A model generated the notes under the pieces. That model ran no database searches and was not told the DNA's origin. It saw nothing but the letters and a program-made list of their open reading frames with translations. The translations under genes and the position numbers were made by a program. From Casuarina equisetifolia (lineage: Eukaryota; Streptophyta; Magnoliopsida; Fagales; Casuarinaceae): 64,000 bases of DNA. This document shows, one piece after another, positions 47,626-60,189 of the stretch. The stretch's first letter is position 1; each line of letters begins with the position of its first letter. Location of the stretch: NCBI GenBank assembly GCA_028551475.1, contig CM052360.1, forward strand, positions 20,184,682 to 20,248,681. The letters run 5' to 3'.

Positions 47626-49489
47626 ATGAGTGGAACACGTCGTGACCGTGGAAGCCGAAAAAATCGGCCAGGCGCTTCGGGCAGTTCACGTCCTGAAAAC
47701 AGGTTTTCTGGGGCGTCCGAGACATTGCGTCTTAGTCAAGGCCAACGCCAAAACACCGATCCCTGGGCCGGTGCACAAACTCCGCAAAATGGTTACGGTA
47801 TGGCTCCTACGCCAAGCGGGACACCGAATCTCATCCAGTCTAATAGTCAATGCCAGCCCCAAATTACCTCTCCCCTCCAAAGCACCTATCTCCCGCCCGA
47901 TGCAAAAACTTTGCAAACTGATTACGGTACTCGTCGACCCCAGGCCAGTTCAGATACTAATTACTGGTCTTCTTGGCCAAACGGGACACCGAGTCACACC
48001 CAGTCTAATAGTCAAGTCCAGCCCCAAGCCACCCACAGTTCACGAACTAATAACAGGACTTTTGGCCAAGCAGGACAGGGACCGCAAGGCCACGGCCCGT
48101 ATCTCTTTGGTAAGTGCAAGTGCATGAGACAGATCTAAGTAGATGAAAGCATACCGAACCGAATAGCGAGATAGGGACAGTATTATGAAACAGATCAACG
48201 AGGACGAGGAACGCTGATCTAAGCAACATTCTGGTGTGGTTGTTGTTGTCTTTGTTTAAATTTCGTTATCCTCTAATTTTTCTTATGTTCACTTTTGCGC
48301 ACCCCAATCCTTCATCGTGATCTTTTCTCTCCTCTCGATTCCATAGTGTTCCTCATTGTTTTTGTTTCAATACCTGCTCCACTTTCATCATAATTTGAAT
48401 GCATGTTTTCTATCGCTTCATCAGGTTCAGATACATCGCAAGTCTACTAGCTGATGTTGTCCAATTACGATATTGAAATCAACATCATTTTACTATTTCC
48501 GCTTGGTCAACGTTCACAGTTTATAGTGACAAAAAAAATTGTTGATTCGAAGCCAATTGAAAAGTTTGGAAAATCATGTTTGGCTAGAGTAGATCTCGAA
48601 AAGGTAATTACCTTAATGTTATGTGCTTGGAATCGTAGACAAGGATGCAGATATCTGAAAAGTATAATGTTTTGGCACATAATGTTTGTTGGGGTTCTAG
48701 TATATATCTTTGGTTGTTTTTCGAAGGTGAAGATATCTGAAAAGTACACCATTTGGATGTTCCAAAAATTGTATATTTCGCTTATTTCATTGTATTACTC
48801 TTATTCTTTATCATATTCCCTATGCAAAAACTATGTATGAAAGTTCTTATTTTGGTATAAAAAAAATTAAAGACTTCTAAACGAATTTTGTAAGGTACAT
48901 GTCTTCAAAGAATTGTGCTTTTAGTAAGGAAGTTAAGGTCCGTGGACCTATATGGTCCAAATAGTATCTCTTTTGACTGGGGACTCAAAAACATAAAAAA
49001 ATAATAAATAAATAAAATTTTTTTAATATCCTCGGAAAAAAATTTGGTGAATTAAAGAACTGATAGTATTATTTGCCATTATGATGTCCAGCATCCTAAA
49101 TTACTTTCTATAAACTGTCTGTTGAAGCATAAAATTGGATTGAGATTGCGCTTATTTGGTTTTTTTTACTAATATTGTTCTTCATGGTTTCATCATGTTC
49201 TCCACCTAAGATATTTGAAGTATGTTCAGGCTGAGGATGACATCTAGCAAGCTTGTGCAGAGCATAATATGCTGTTTTTGCTGCTATTTGCATATCTGTA
49301 GGAGAGGTTCCAAACTGAAGAAGACGATGCTTGAACATGATGCCGTTCTGTCACTTTTCCGGTTGCCAACTGAAGAAAATATTAAATAAGCTTCGCAGAC
49401 TTCAAAGTTGGTGTTTTCAAGTTTTTAAGTTTGTTATTGTTGTTTTCATTTGGTGGTTTGTGATCATAATGGAGGAACGAGTGTTTTGA
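47626..49489 (+). CDS. Unknown multi-exon gene, copy C (best preserved)
   Basis: I do not recognise the family. Exon 1 (47626-48109) is open for 161 codons: a basic start (MSGTRRDRGSRKNRPG) and then low-complexity Gln/Ser/Pro/Asn/Thr sequence with an internal repeat, ending at donor G|GTAAGT in phase 1. Acceptor TTATAG| at 48526 joins exon 2 (48527-48603) in frame, giving VTKKIVDSK and SCLARVDLE, akin to copies A and B. The boundary after exon 2 is unclear, since the next conserved block is only 35 nt away, too near for a plant intron. The final block (open 49337-49489) encodes QLKKILNK, RLQS and a hydrophobic helix, then MEERVF and a stop, suggesting a C-terminal membrane anchor. It may be a decaying gene rather than a working one. 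Confidence 0.4.
47770..48040 (+). repeat. Internal tandem repeat of about 165 bp in exon 1 of copy C
   Basis: GGACACCGAATCTCATCCAG with AGTCTAATAGTCAATGCCAG recurs as GGACACCGAGTCACACCCAG with AGTCTAATAGTCAAGTCCAG about 165 bp later. The pair GCACAAACTCCGCAAAATGG / GCAAAAACTTTGCAAACTGA shows the same spacing class. The period is a multiple of three. Confidence 0.65.
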
Positions 49490-49509
49490 TTTCCCGATGA
49501 TGTTAATCA

Positions 49510-49853
49510 TTACTTGTAATGATTCATTGTCATTCGAAATAATAGTGGTGTGTTTATGTAAGAATTTGGATTGCCAGTCCCATAACTTATATAATGATGG
49601 TAAAAGTGCGTTTAAACAGGAAACCCATAGTTGCCTGGCAAAAGGGGTTGCGACAGTTGCCAGGCTCATAGGCATCATAGTTTAGGTGATAGAATGGATG
49701 AATATTAAAGCGTCCAGAATCCATGTGTTTAGTTGCTTATGCATCAGGAATTAATATTAGCACGTTATTTGAACAGTTCTCTTTGTCAGATAGGGTAGAA
49801 AAGAACCTCAGATGCTTGTGTATCAACTCCGTAGCACAACATTCTAGGATATT
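49510..49853 (+). repeat. Array 3' flank and start of promoter-like module copy 11
   Basis: AGTCCCATAACTTATATAATG, AATATTAAAGCGTCCAGAA, GAATTAATATTAGCACG and TATCAACTCCGTAGCA. The module is cut within TTCTAGGATATT by the Athila element and resumes at 59702. Confidence 0.6.
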
Positions 49854-51230
49854 TGATAACTCTATTTTTATAGAGTTATTTTGACTATTTTAGGATATAA
49901 ATAATACAAGTTTTATAAGATAATATTTAAGTTTTGATATATTTATGTAAACTGGTGTTATTTATGCAGCAAACCCCAAAAGAGTAAAAGAAATAAAGGA
50001 AGAGAAAGTTACAAAAAGGCACGTGAAGAAGACAAGGAAAGAAAAAGAAGTCAAAAGAAGAAAAGATGAGGCAACGTGTAAAGCAGCAAAAGAGGAGGAA
50101 AAGGACAAAAAAGGACAAGAAAGGAAATAAAGGAAAAAGGGCAAAAAAGTGAATTAAAAAGGGAGGAGAAGGCGCCGCATAAGAGTAGAGGAGAATAGGA
50201 GAGAGAAGAGAGAGAAGAGAGAGAAAAGAAGAAGAAGCCGTGTGTTGCCGCCGAAATCAACCAAGGAAGAGAGAAAAAGTGAGAGAAGAAAGAGAAAACC
50301 AAGAAAGAAAAAGAGAAATAGAGGCACGAAAGCTTCCCTCTACTTCTTATCATTCTTGAATTATAGGAATTCTGTAAAGAATTCTTAAAGAAAAGACAGT
50401 GTGGTGACAACTTTCCTGTTTTTTTTTTTATTTAAGATGTTTTGCTTAATTTCTACTATTGCTTTGGTTTGTTATTTTATTATGTTCTAAACTTCTTTTG
50501 TTAGAGCGAAGATGTAGCCTAACTATGATGATGTGAATTTTATAAGTTTTTATGTTTTGCAAGATATTTTATTTATGTGAGTTATATATTATTATGCTTA
50601 ATGCTTTTAAGTGATTGGCCACCACTTGAATGATTTGATGTGCATATTTGAGACTGAGAGGTAATAATATGCAATTGCTTCTTATAATATATAACCATGA
50701 ATTAAATGTGGATAGACATATACCATGTTATTTGTGTGGCTTTTGGTGATAAGATGATCGAAAGATTTATTGTAAACCAGGAATATTCACAAATCCTAAT
50801 GCATTTAGTTTGTTTCAATTCACATATAAAGATATAGTGAATTAATGAACTAAATAGGTTTGCTATACCTAGACATAGGATAGTAAATAAATTAGGAAGT
50901 TCCGCCATCACATGGGTAATATCATTCTTGTAGGCATAAACTATAAAAATTCATATCTAGTAGTTATGGTAAAATCGGAAGCTCTAACATGTTTCTCATC
51001 TTGATTTTTCTTACTTGGATTCAATTTTAATTAGTCTTGAGTTTTCGTTTTGAAAGTTTTAAATTTTAATTCATCATCAACAATATTTTGATTTGCTAGA
51101 TAAATTTTAGGATTTATTCATCATTAGTACTTAATTAGTTTAGTATTCACCAATCTTCGTGGGACGATACTTTTCTTATCATTATATTACTTGTTCGACA
51201 TGTTCACTTGTATTTAAAATTCACCGAACA
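49854..51230 (+). repeat. 5' LTR of the Athila-type element
   Basis: TGATAACTC to ACCGAACA. It contains a strongly purine-rich stretch (about 49975-50300) whose complement gives long open frames by composition alone. Confidence 0.95.
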
Positions 51231-51236
51231 AGTTTT

Positions 51237-51255
51237 TGGCGCCGTTGCCGGGGAT
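51237..51255 (+). other. Primer binding site of the Athila-type element
   Basis: TGGCGCCGTTGCCGGGGAT, six bases after the LTR, matches the tRNA-Asp type primer site of Athila elements. Confidence 0.9.
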
Positions 51256-51429
51256 TGGTTGTTTTACTACTGATTAATATTAATACCGAATAATTCTAAG
51301 TTTAATCTAGTTTTTATTTTGTTAAAAAAAAAACAATTTTTTTTCTTTCGTTTTGTTTTGTTAGATTTTATTTTTCTTTTGCTTTATTATTGTTATTTTT
51401 CCTTTAAAAACAAAATTTTAATCATTTGT

Positions 51430-53030
51430 TTTAGTTGTTACTTTTCAGGAGTGTTGCTGACGTGTATGACCTATAGCCAAAAAGAACAACTTGTTAATCT
51501 TGACCTAGAAATTGAACGCACAGTCAGAAGGCAACGAAAAGAGTTAAGAGAACAAAGAAGTGAAGTTAGAAAAATGGCGGAGAATGATGATGCATGCAAG
51601 CTTCTAAAAGAATATGTTGCACCAACAGTTCAGGGTGCCACATCAAGCATCAAAAGGCCTGCAATTCAAGCAAACAACTTTGAAATCAAGCCAGCACTCA
51701 TTCAGATGCTTCAAAATTCTGTGCAATTTAGTGGGCTACCAAACGATGATCCAAATGCTCACATTGATGCTTTTCTTGAAATCTGTGACATGATTAAATA
51801 CAATGGAGTCACAGATGATGCTGTTAGATTAAGGCTATTCCCATTTTCTTTAAAAGACAAAGCTAAAAGTTGGCTTTCTTCTCTTCCTGCAAGATCAATT
51901 ATAACATGGGATGATTTGGCTTAGAAATTTCTTAGTAAGTTCTTTCCTCCAGCAAAATCTGCCAAAATGCGTAACGATATTACCGCTTTTATGCAGATGG
52001 ACAATGAATCATTATATGAAGCTTGGGAAAGATTCAAAGAGCTTTTAAGAAGATGTCCACAACATGGACTACCCATATGGTTACTAGTACAAACTTTCTA
52101 TAATGGGTCTAGTACAAATCTTCGTTTTATGCTTGATGCAGCTGCAGGAGGGGCTTTGAACAATAAGACACCAGAAGAAGCATATGATCTTTTGGAGGAA
52201 ATGGCAAATAATAGTTATCAATGGCCTACTGAGAGGTCACCAGTGAGGAAAGCTAGTGGAATTCATGAAGTAGATGCTTACACTGCAATGTATGCACAAA
52301 TTGAAAAACTCAACAAGAAAATAGATAACCTGAGTGCTCCAGTCATGAGGATTCAGAACATATTATGTGATCATTGTGGTGGAGGACATGCAAGCATAGA
52401 GTGCCAAGTAGGTAACACCTTTGCACAGGGTAGCGAAAATGCTAATTATGTTAGAAATTCAAATAGGCCACAAAATAATCCATACTCCAACACTTACAAT
52501 CCGGGATGGCGTAACCACCCAAATTTTTCATGGAGTAATTCTAATGCAATGAGGCCACCACCAGGGTTCAGGCAACCAAAAGAAAAGAAGCCTAACTTAG
52601 AGGAAATGGTTGCCAAGATGTTACAGAACAACGAAACAAGAATGCAAAACCAAGAAGCTTCAATTCGAAATTTAGAGGTGCAAATAGGTCAGTTGGCTAA
52701 TATGATTTCTGGAAGACAACAAGGTTCATTGCCAAGTAGCACAGAGAAGAATCCTATAGAAGATGCAAAGGTAATAACCTTGAGAAATGGCAAACAAGTG
52801 GGAAAAGATGATGTTGAGAAGGAAAATGTCAGGGATAAGGAAGATGATGTTAGCACGCAGCCTGAGGAGGCAACCAAGAGGACATTATTCCCTGATAATC
52901 CCAAGCCTTATGTGCCTCCAGTTCCATTTCCTCAGAGACTCCAGCAACATAAAATAGATAAGCAGTTTTCTAAATTTCTTGATGTATTTAAAAATTACAT
53001 ATTAACATTCCTTTTACAGATGCATTAGCT
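51430..53030 (+). other. Fossil gag region of the Athila-type element
   Basis: Retrotransposon gag domain (FEIKPALIQMLQNSVQFSG; HIDAFLEICDMIKYNGV) and a zinc-knuckle-like CDHCGGGHASIECQ. Considered a fossil; broken. Confidence 0.85.
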
Positions 53031-53034
53031 CAAA

Positions 53035-56000
53035 TGCCCAGTTATGCAAAATTTCTTAAGGAGATATTGAAAAAAAACAAAAGGAAGCTGGAAGAGTATG
53101 AAACTGTGAAGCTAACTGAAGAATGCTCAGCCATCTTACAAAACAAACTGCCTCCAAAATTAAAAGATCCAGGGAGTTTTACGATTCCTTGTACTATTGG
53201 AGATTCTCACTTTGATAAGGCATTATGTGATTTAGGAGCTAGTATTAATCTAATGCCTTTTTCTGTTTTCAGGAAATTAGGATTGGGTGAAGTGAAGCCA
53301 ACCACAGTGTCCCTACAATTGGCTGATCGATCAATTAAATATCCGAGGGGCATTGTAAAAGATGTATTGGTAAAAGTTGACAAATTCATTTTTCCTGCAG
53401 ATTTTATAGTACTTGACATGGAGGAAGACTTTGAGGTACCACTTATCTTAGGTCAACCTTTTCTAGCAACAGGAAGAGCTTTGATTGATGTACAACAAGG
53501 GAAGTTAATATTAAGAGTTCAAAATGATTCTGTCACTTTTAATGTTTTTACTGCTATGAAACATCCATCTGATGATAGTTCTTGCTTTAGGGTTGAGACA
53601 ATTGATAAGTTTGTGAATAAGATTTTTCAAGAAAAGGTTTTCAAGGATCCACTTGAAGCATGCTTGGTTCACCCAAAGAATGAGGAAATTGAAAGTGAAG
53701 AAATACAGGATTATGCCAATCTCATGGAAGCAAATCCACCATATTCACAGCAAAAGGCAACAAAGTTTGAGGAGTTGGGACAACATATGACAAAACCTAA
53801 GCCATCAATTGAAGAGCCCCCAACTCTTGAACTCAAACCCTTACCTTCTCATTTGAAATATGTTTATTTAGATGAAGTTTCTACTTTGCCAGTAATTATA
53901 TCTTCTTCTTTGACAAAATCAATGGAAGAGAAATTACTTCAGGTGTTGAGAGAGCATAAAGGAGCAATTGGATGGAAAATAGTTGACATCAAGGGAATTA
54001 GTCCTTCACTTTGCATGCACAAGATTTTGATGGAAGAGCAGTACAAAGCTACTGTTCAACCTCAAAGGCGATTAAATCCAAAGATGCAAGAAGTGGTGAA
54101 GGCTGAGGTAATCAAGTTGCTTGATGCAGGGATCATTTATCCTATCTCTGATAGTCCCTGGGTAAGTCCTGTGCAAGTTGTGCCAAAGAAGGGAGGTATG
54201 ACTGTTCAAAGAAATGATAATAATGAATTGATTCCAACTAGGACAGTTACTGGATGGCGTGTGTGTATAGATTATAGAAAACTAAATGATGCCACTAGAA
54301 AAGATCATTTCCCTTTACCATTTATTGATCAAATGTTAGAAAGACTTGCAGGACATGAATTTTATTGCTTTCTTGATGGGTATTCAGGGTATAATCAAAT
54401 TCACATTGCACCAGAAGATCAAGAGAAAACCACTTTCACTTGTCCTTATGGTACCTTTGCTTTTAGAAGAATGCCCTTCGGTCTTTGTAATGCACCAGCC
54501 ACTTTTCAGAGATGCATGATGGCCATTTTTTTTGATATGGTTGAAAAATTCATTGAAATTTTCATGGATGATTTTTCTGTATTTGGTTCATCATTTGACA
54601 TTTGTTTAGATAATTTAGCAAGGGTCTTACAAAGGTGTGAGGAGACTAACCTTGTTTTGAATTGGGAGAAATGTCATTTTATGGTGCAGGAAGGAATAGT
54701 GCTTGGGCATAAGATATCTAAAAAAGGATTAGAGGTTGATCGAGCTAAAGTGGAGGTCATTGCAAAACTGCCCCCACCAACATCAGTGAAACTTGTTAGA
54801 GGCTTTTTAGGGCATGCAGGATTCTATAGGCGATTCACAAAAGATTTTTCTAAAATCGCTAGACCTCTTTCAAGTTTGTTGGTTAAAGATGTGAAATATA
54901 ACTTTTTTGATGAATGCTTGCAGGCTTTTAACACTTTAAAGGAAAAGTTAATATCAGCACCAATCATGGCAGCACCAGAATGGGACTTACCTTTTGAGCT
55001 AATGTGTGATGCTAGTGATTTTGCAGTAGGAGCTGTTTTGGGACAACGAAAGAATGGAGTTTTTCAGACCAATCACTATGCCAGTCGAACCTTGTCAGGT
55101 GCACAATTGAATTATTCAACAACAGAAAAAGAACTTTTGGCAGTAGTATTTGCTTTTGATAAATTTTGTTCTTATCTAATTGGTTCTAAAGTTATTGTTT
55201 ATTCTGACCATTCTGCTCTCAAGCATCTACTTGAAAAGAAAGAATCAAAACCTAGGTTAATAAGGTGGATTCTCTTGCTACAAGAGTTCGATTTGGAGAT
55301 CAAGGATAAGAAAGGGACCGAAAATCTAGTTGCAGATCATTTGTCCAGAATTCCCAATCTAAAGGAAGAAGATCAACCGATTATGGAAGAATTTGCCGAC
55401 GAAAACATTTTTGCGCTCCAATCCATCCAAATTCCCTGGTATGCTGATTTTGTCAATTATTTGGTAAGTAATATTCTTCCTCCTGAAATGTCATATTAAC
55501 AAAGAAAAAAATTCTTTTCTGACCTCAAACATTATTTTTGGGAAGAGCCTTTCTTGTTTAAAGTATGTGTAGACCAGGTTATAAGGAGATGTGTTCCTGA
55601 GGAAGAGATGGCTAGTATCCTACACCATTGTCATGCTAGAGAAGCTGGTGGTCATTTTGGTACCACCAGAACTGCAGCTAAGGTTTTACAGTCTGGATTT
55701 TATTGGCCTACACTTTTTAGAGATGCATATTCATATGTAGTTGCATGTGATCAATGTCAAAGAACTGGGAATATTTCTAGGAAACATGAGATGCCTCTAA
55801 ACAATGTTGTTGTGTGTGAGTTATTTGATGTTTGGGGTATTGACTTCATGGGACCCTTTCCACCTTCTTATGGAAATATGTATATTTTGGTGGCTGTTGA
55901 GTATGTGTCTAAGTGGGTAGAAGCAGTAGCATTGCCTATAAATGATGCTAAAGTTGTGGTTAAATTCTTAAAGAAAAATATTTTTACCCGTTTTGGCACT

Positions 56001-56715
56001 CCTAGGGCAATCATAAGTGATAGAGGGACCCATTTTTGCAACAAACAATTTGAAGCACTTTTGGGTAAGTATGGGGTTACCCATAAGATTGCTACCCCTT
56101 ATCACCCTCAGACTAGTGGTCAAGTTGAGATATCAAATAGGGAAATTAAGAGAATTTTGGAAAAAACTGTGAATGCCTCAAGGAAAGATTGGTCAATGAA
56201 ACTTGATAATGCACTTTGGGCCTATAGAACAGCATTCAAAACACCAATTGGAATGTCTCCTTTTAGGCTAGTGTTTGGGAAGGCTTGTCATCTACCGGTA
56301 GAATTAGAGCATAAAGCATATTAGGCTTTGAAATTTTTGAACTTTGATATGAAGTCTGCAGGTGAAACTCGATTGTTGCAGCTGAATGAATTGCAAGAAT
56401 TACGAAATGAGGCCTACGAAAATGCCAAAATATACAAGGAGCGGACAAAAAGATGGCATGACAAACACATATTAAGGAGAAAGTTTGTGGTTGGCCAAAA
56501 AGTATTACTTTATCATTCTCGTCTTAAATTGTTTCCAGGTAAATTGCAGTCTCGATGGTCTGGCCCTTTCATAGTCACTAAGGTATTCCCATATGGAGCA
56601 ATAGAAGTTGCAAATGACACCCAAGGCACGTTTAAGGTGAATGGTCAGCGTTTGAAGCCCTACTTTAAGGGAGTCAATATGCAGAAGACTACCATTGATC
56701 TTCTTCCTCCTTGAG
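53035..56715 (+). other. Fossil pol region of the Athila-type element
   Basis: Protease (about 53180-53520; LCDLGASINLMP), reverse transcriptase (about 54090-54760; WRVCIDYRKLNDAT, MPFGLCNAPATFQ, FMDDFSVFG), RNase H (about 54980-55350), integrase zinc-binding region and core (about 55600-56300; [25 protein letters not shown]) and a C-terminal integrase part to 56715. Largely open, with a few breaks. Confidence 0.92.
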
Positions 56716-58323
56716 TAGCAACATTGAAGATAGTTTGGCTGAAAACTATAAAGCAAGCGCTTCTTGGGAGGCAACCCAAGCATTTTATTGGTTCTTTTGT
56801 TGAAAATTTTGTCACCACCATCTCCTCAAAGCTTTCTATGGCTATCACCTACAATCAGGGGAGTTTTCTCATTCCTATTTTACCTTTATTTTTGCTTTAT
56901 TTCTTTTTACATTGAGGACAATGCTCCATTCAAGTTTGGGGGTGGGAAAATAAATCTTTTCTTGCTAAATCTAATTGAATTTTTCTCATGTCATGATTAA
57001 ACCCTTTGTTTTGAATTCTTAGCAATTCTTAGGAAGATGTAGATTCTGTTCAAACCTACAATTGTGATGTGAGTTAAGTGTGATTCTGATTATGTTGATT
57101 CATTTATTAAGCACTAAAAGTCCTTCATTTTTTAAATTGTGTGTATCTCTAGAGAACATTCATGTGAAGTATGTGATTTTCTTAGATCTCACCTGAATCT
57201 TAGAATTTGTTTGATTTTCTCTTGAGGTGAAATCCTAGGCTGCATCTAATTGAGAAAATGATTTAGGCCATTCTTTGGATCGTTTGAGCCTTTCAAGCCA
57301 ACCTTATTTATTTATCACTAGTCACCCCGCTGAGCCTTGATTTATATCCATTTTTTTATTTTGACACCCATATATATATACCTTTGAGCCTTTGATAAAT
57401 TATCTTTTCGTCCCGCACCCTTGAACATGTTGATTTTGAGTGAAAGAGAAGTCGAAGGGAAGGATGTTATATGGGAAGGATATTAATTGCAATGATTATG
57501 TAGCATAATATGTTGCTTTTGTGAATGCAAAAAAAAAAAAAAAAAAGGAAATGCAACATTTGTCTAAGAATGGAATTCTCTTATTGCTTATTGTCAAATT
57601 CAAGCAACTAAAGGTTTAGAAATTGACTTTTGCACAGTAGTTGGATGTCATCAACAAGATAAGATTATAATGATTACATTTCTAGTCCTACTACTTGCTT
57701 TATGATTGCAAGCATGATTGTGACTTTTGTGAGTGTCGAAATCCAAGTGAAATCAAGTATTTTTGGGAAGAAATAAATGAGAGAATTTGTGATAGAAAGA
57801 TCATTTGCAAAAAAAAAAAAAAAAAAAAAAAAAGAAGAACAAGAAGAAAGCAAAGAAAGGAAGTGACAAAAGCTTAAATTAGATCCTAGAAAGCAATGTG
57901 TTCATGGGTGAATTTAGCCTAAATGACTTTCATCTTACCCCTAGCCCAGCCTTACATTACAAGCTTATAAAAGTCCTATTGATTCTTGGTTAGATGATTG
58001 GCCTACATTAGTGGAGAGAGGAATGAAAAGCAAACCTATGAGGTTTGGTTAAAGATTTTGAGAGATTGCATATTAATGTGGATCTATTTAGAGTGCATAT
58101 AGTTGAAAAGATAAGGACTCACACTCACACATACGAACATGGTCAACATAGTTAAGAGTCTATCTTATCTTATGAACAATTGTTGTGTTTGCATGAAAGC
58201 TATATTTTTTCTTTGAATTGTTAAGTTGAGCAATTTTGAGTGAATTTCAAGAAAGGGTTTTGTCTGAAACTATTATCTCTTACTTTTGCTCGAGGACTAG
58301 CAAAATGTCAAGTTTGGGGGTTT
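56716..58323 (+). other. Non-coding 3' region and polypurine tract of the Athila-type element
   Basis: About 1.6 kb with no supported frame where some Athila relatives carry an envelope-like region. A polypurine-like CAAGTTTGGGGGTGGGAAAA lies at 56931-56950, and the terminal GTCAAGTTTGGGGG lies at 58307-58320 beside the 3' LTR. Two A runs occur (57530-57546 and 57809-57832). Confidence 0.75.
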
Positions 58324-59701
58324 TGATAACTCTATTTTTATAGAGTTATTTTGACTATTTTAGGATATAAATAATACAAGTTTTATAAGATAATATTTAA
58401 GTTTTGATATATTTATGTAAACTGGTGTTATTTATGCAGCAAACCCCGAAAGAGCAAAAGAAATAAAGGAAGAGAAAGTTACAAAAAGGCACGTGAAGAA
58501 GACAAGGAAAGAAAAAGAAGTCAAAAGAAGAAAAGAGGAGGCAACGTGTAAAGCAGCAAAAGAGGAGGAAAAGGACAAAAAAGGACAAGAAAGGAAATAA
58601 AGGAAAAAGGGCAAAAAAGTGAATTAAAAAGGGAGGAGAAGGCGCCGCATAAGAGTAGAGGAGAATAGGAGAGAGAAGAGAGAGAAGAGAGAGAAAAGAA
58701 GAAGAAGCCGTGTGTTGCCGCCGAAATCAACCAAGGAAGAGAGAAAAAGTGAGAGAAGAAAGAGAAAACCAAGAAAGAAAAAGAGAAATAGAGGCACGAA
58801 AGCTTCCCTCTACTTCTTATCATTCTTGAATTATAGGAATTCTGTAAAGAATTCTTAAAGAAAAGACAGTGTGGTGACAACTTTCCTGTTTTTTTTTTTT
58901 ATTTAAGATGTTTTGCTTAATTTCTACTATTGCTTTGGTTTGTTATTTTATTATGTTCTAAACTTCTTTTGTTAGAGCGAAGATGTAGCCTAACTATGAT
59001 GATGTGAATTTTATAAGTTTTTATGTTTTGCAAGATATTTTATTTATGTGAGTTATATATTATTATGCTTAATGCTTTTAAGTGATTGGCCACCACTTGA
59101 ATGATTTGATGTGCATATTTGAGACTGAGAGGTAATAATATGCAATTGCTTCTTATAATATATAACCATGAATTAAATGTGGATAGACATATACCATGTT
59201 ATTTGTGTGGCTTTTGGTGATAAGATGATCGAAAGATTTATTGTAAACTAGGAATATTCACAAATCCTAATGCATTTGGTTTGTTTCAATTCACATATAG
59301 AGATATAGTGAATTAATGAACTAAATAGGTTTGCTATACCTAGACATAGGATAGTAAATAAATTAGGAAGTTCCGCCATCACATGGGTAATATCATTCTT
59401 GTAGGCATAAACTATAAAAATTCATATCTAGTAGTTATGGTGAAATCGGAAGCTCTAACATGTTTCTCATCTTGATTTTTCTTACTTGGATTCAATTTTA
59501 ATTAGTCTTGAGTTTTCGTTTTGAAAGTTTTAAATTTTAATTCATCATCAACATTATTTTGATTTGCTAGATAAATTTTAGGATTTATTCATCATTAATA
59601 CTTAATTAGTTTAGTATTCACCAATCTTCGTGGGACGATACTTTTCTTATCATTATATTACTTATTCGACATGTTCACTTGTATTTAAAATTCACCGAAC
59701 A
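58324..59701 (+). repeat. 3' LTR of the Athila-type element
   Basis: TGATAACTC to ACCGAACA, about 1378 bp, over 99% identical to the 5' LTR by eye, followed by ATATT. Confidence 0.95.
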
Positions 59702-60140
59702 ATATTTCTGACAGAAAATTCTAGCAAAACTACATTATATGCCAAGAAAATTGTACTCAAAATTTAGACCCGGTGGTTGAGGTATGATCTTATGAAAAAG
59801 TGGCAGATTCTGCATGTGCTGTTTTAATATTAAGTGCCTTGTAGACTTCTAAGAAACTGGCAGTTTTGTGGCTCCGAAGAAAGCTGATCCCAGCAGTCCC
59901 CACAGGCCCAAGGACAGGTCTTAGTACAATATAAACTTTTGGGAACATAGCATCTCCAAACAAATGATTAATAACGAACGTCAATGACTGTAAATCATCT
60001 TCGTCGTCCGTGATGGATATTCGCAAAGCTCTTTTTGTCTCTTTAGCATGAAAGAAAAAAAAAAGGGGAGAGAAAGTGAGAGAGAGGATGTGAGAACGAC
60101 GTCAATTGTATACTTCCTCTTTCATCTACCGGCATGGGAC
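59702..60140 (+). repeat. Promoter-like module, copy 11 (part right of the Athila insertion)
   Basis: ATATTTCTGACAGAAAATTC continues the interrupted module. Then come CCCAGCAGTCCCCACAGG, TATAAAC near 59930, AATAACGAACGTCAATG, GTGAGAACGACGTCAATTG and CATCTACCGGCATGG. Confidence 0.6.
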
Positions 60141-60189
60141 CACATGTTTTCAATTTTTTTTTTATCTAACAAAAAAATTAAAAATGATG

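Larger units (their letters stand above)
49854..59701 (+). mobile_element. Athila-type Ty3/gypsy retrotransposon, structurally whole and young
   Basis: LTRs of about 1377 bp start TGATAACTC and end CACCGAACA. ATATT target duplications lie at 49849-49853 and 59702-59706. The primer site TGGCGCCGTTGCCGGGGAT is the tRNA-Asp type typical of Athila. Gag, protease, reverse transcriptase, RNase H and integrase follow in order, with Athila-like wording (LCDLGASINLMP; FMDDFSVFG). No envelope-like frame is seen after integrase. It looks whole in outline but coding is broken about four times. By eye the LTRs differ at about ten bases and one homopolymer length (below 1%), suggesting insertion within roughly the last million years. 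Confidence 0.95.

Noticed and set aside
50051-50410. 119-codon minus-strand frame in the Athila LTRs (also 58521-58880)
   Set aside because: It is a compositional shadow of a purine-rich stretch in the LTR, giving only Phe, Ser and Leu.
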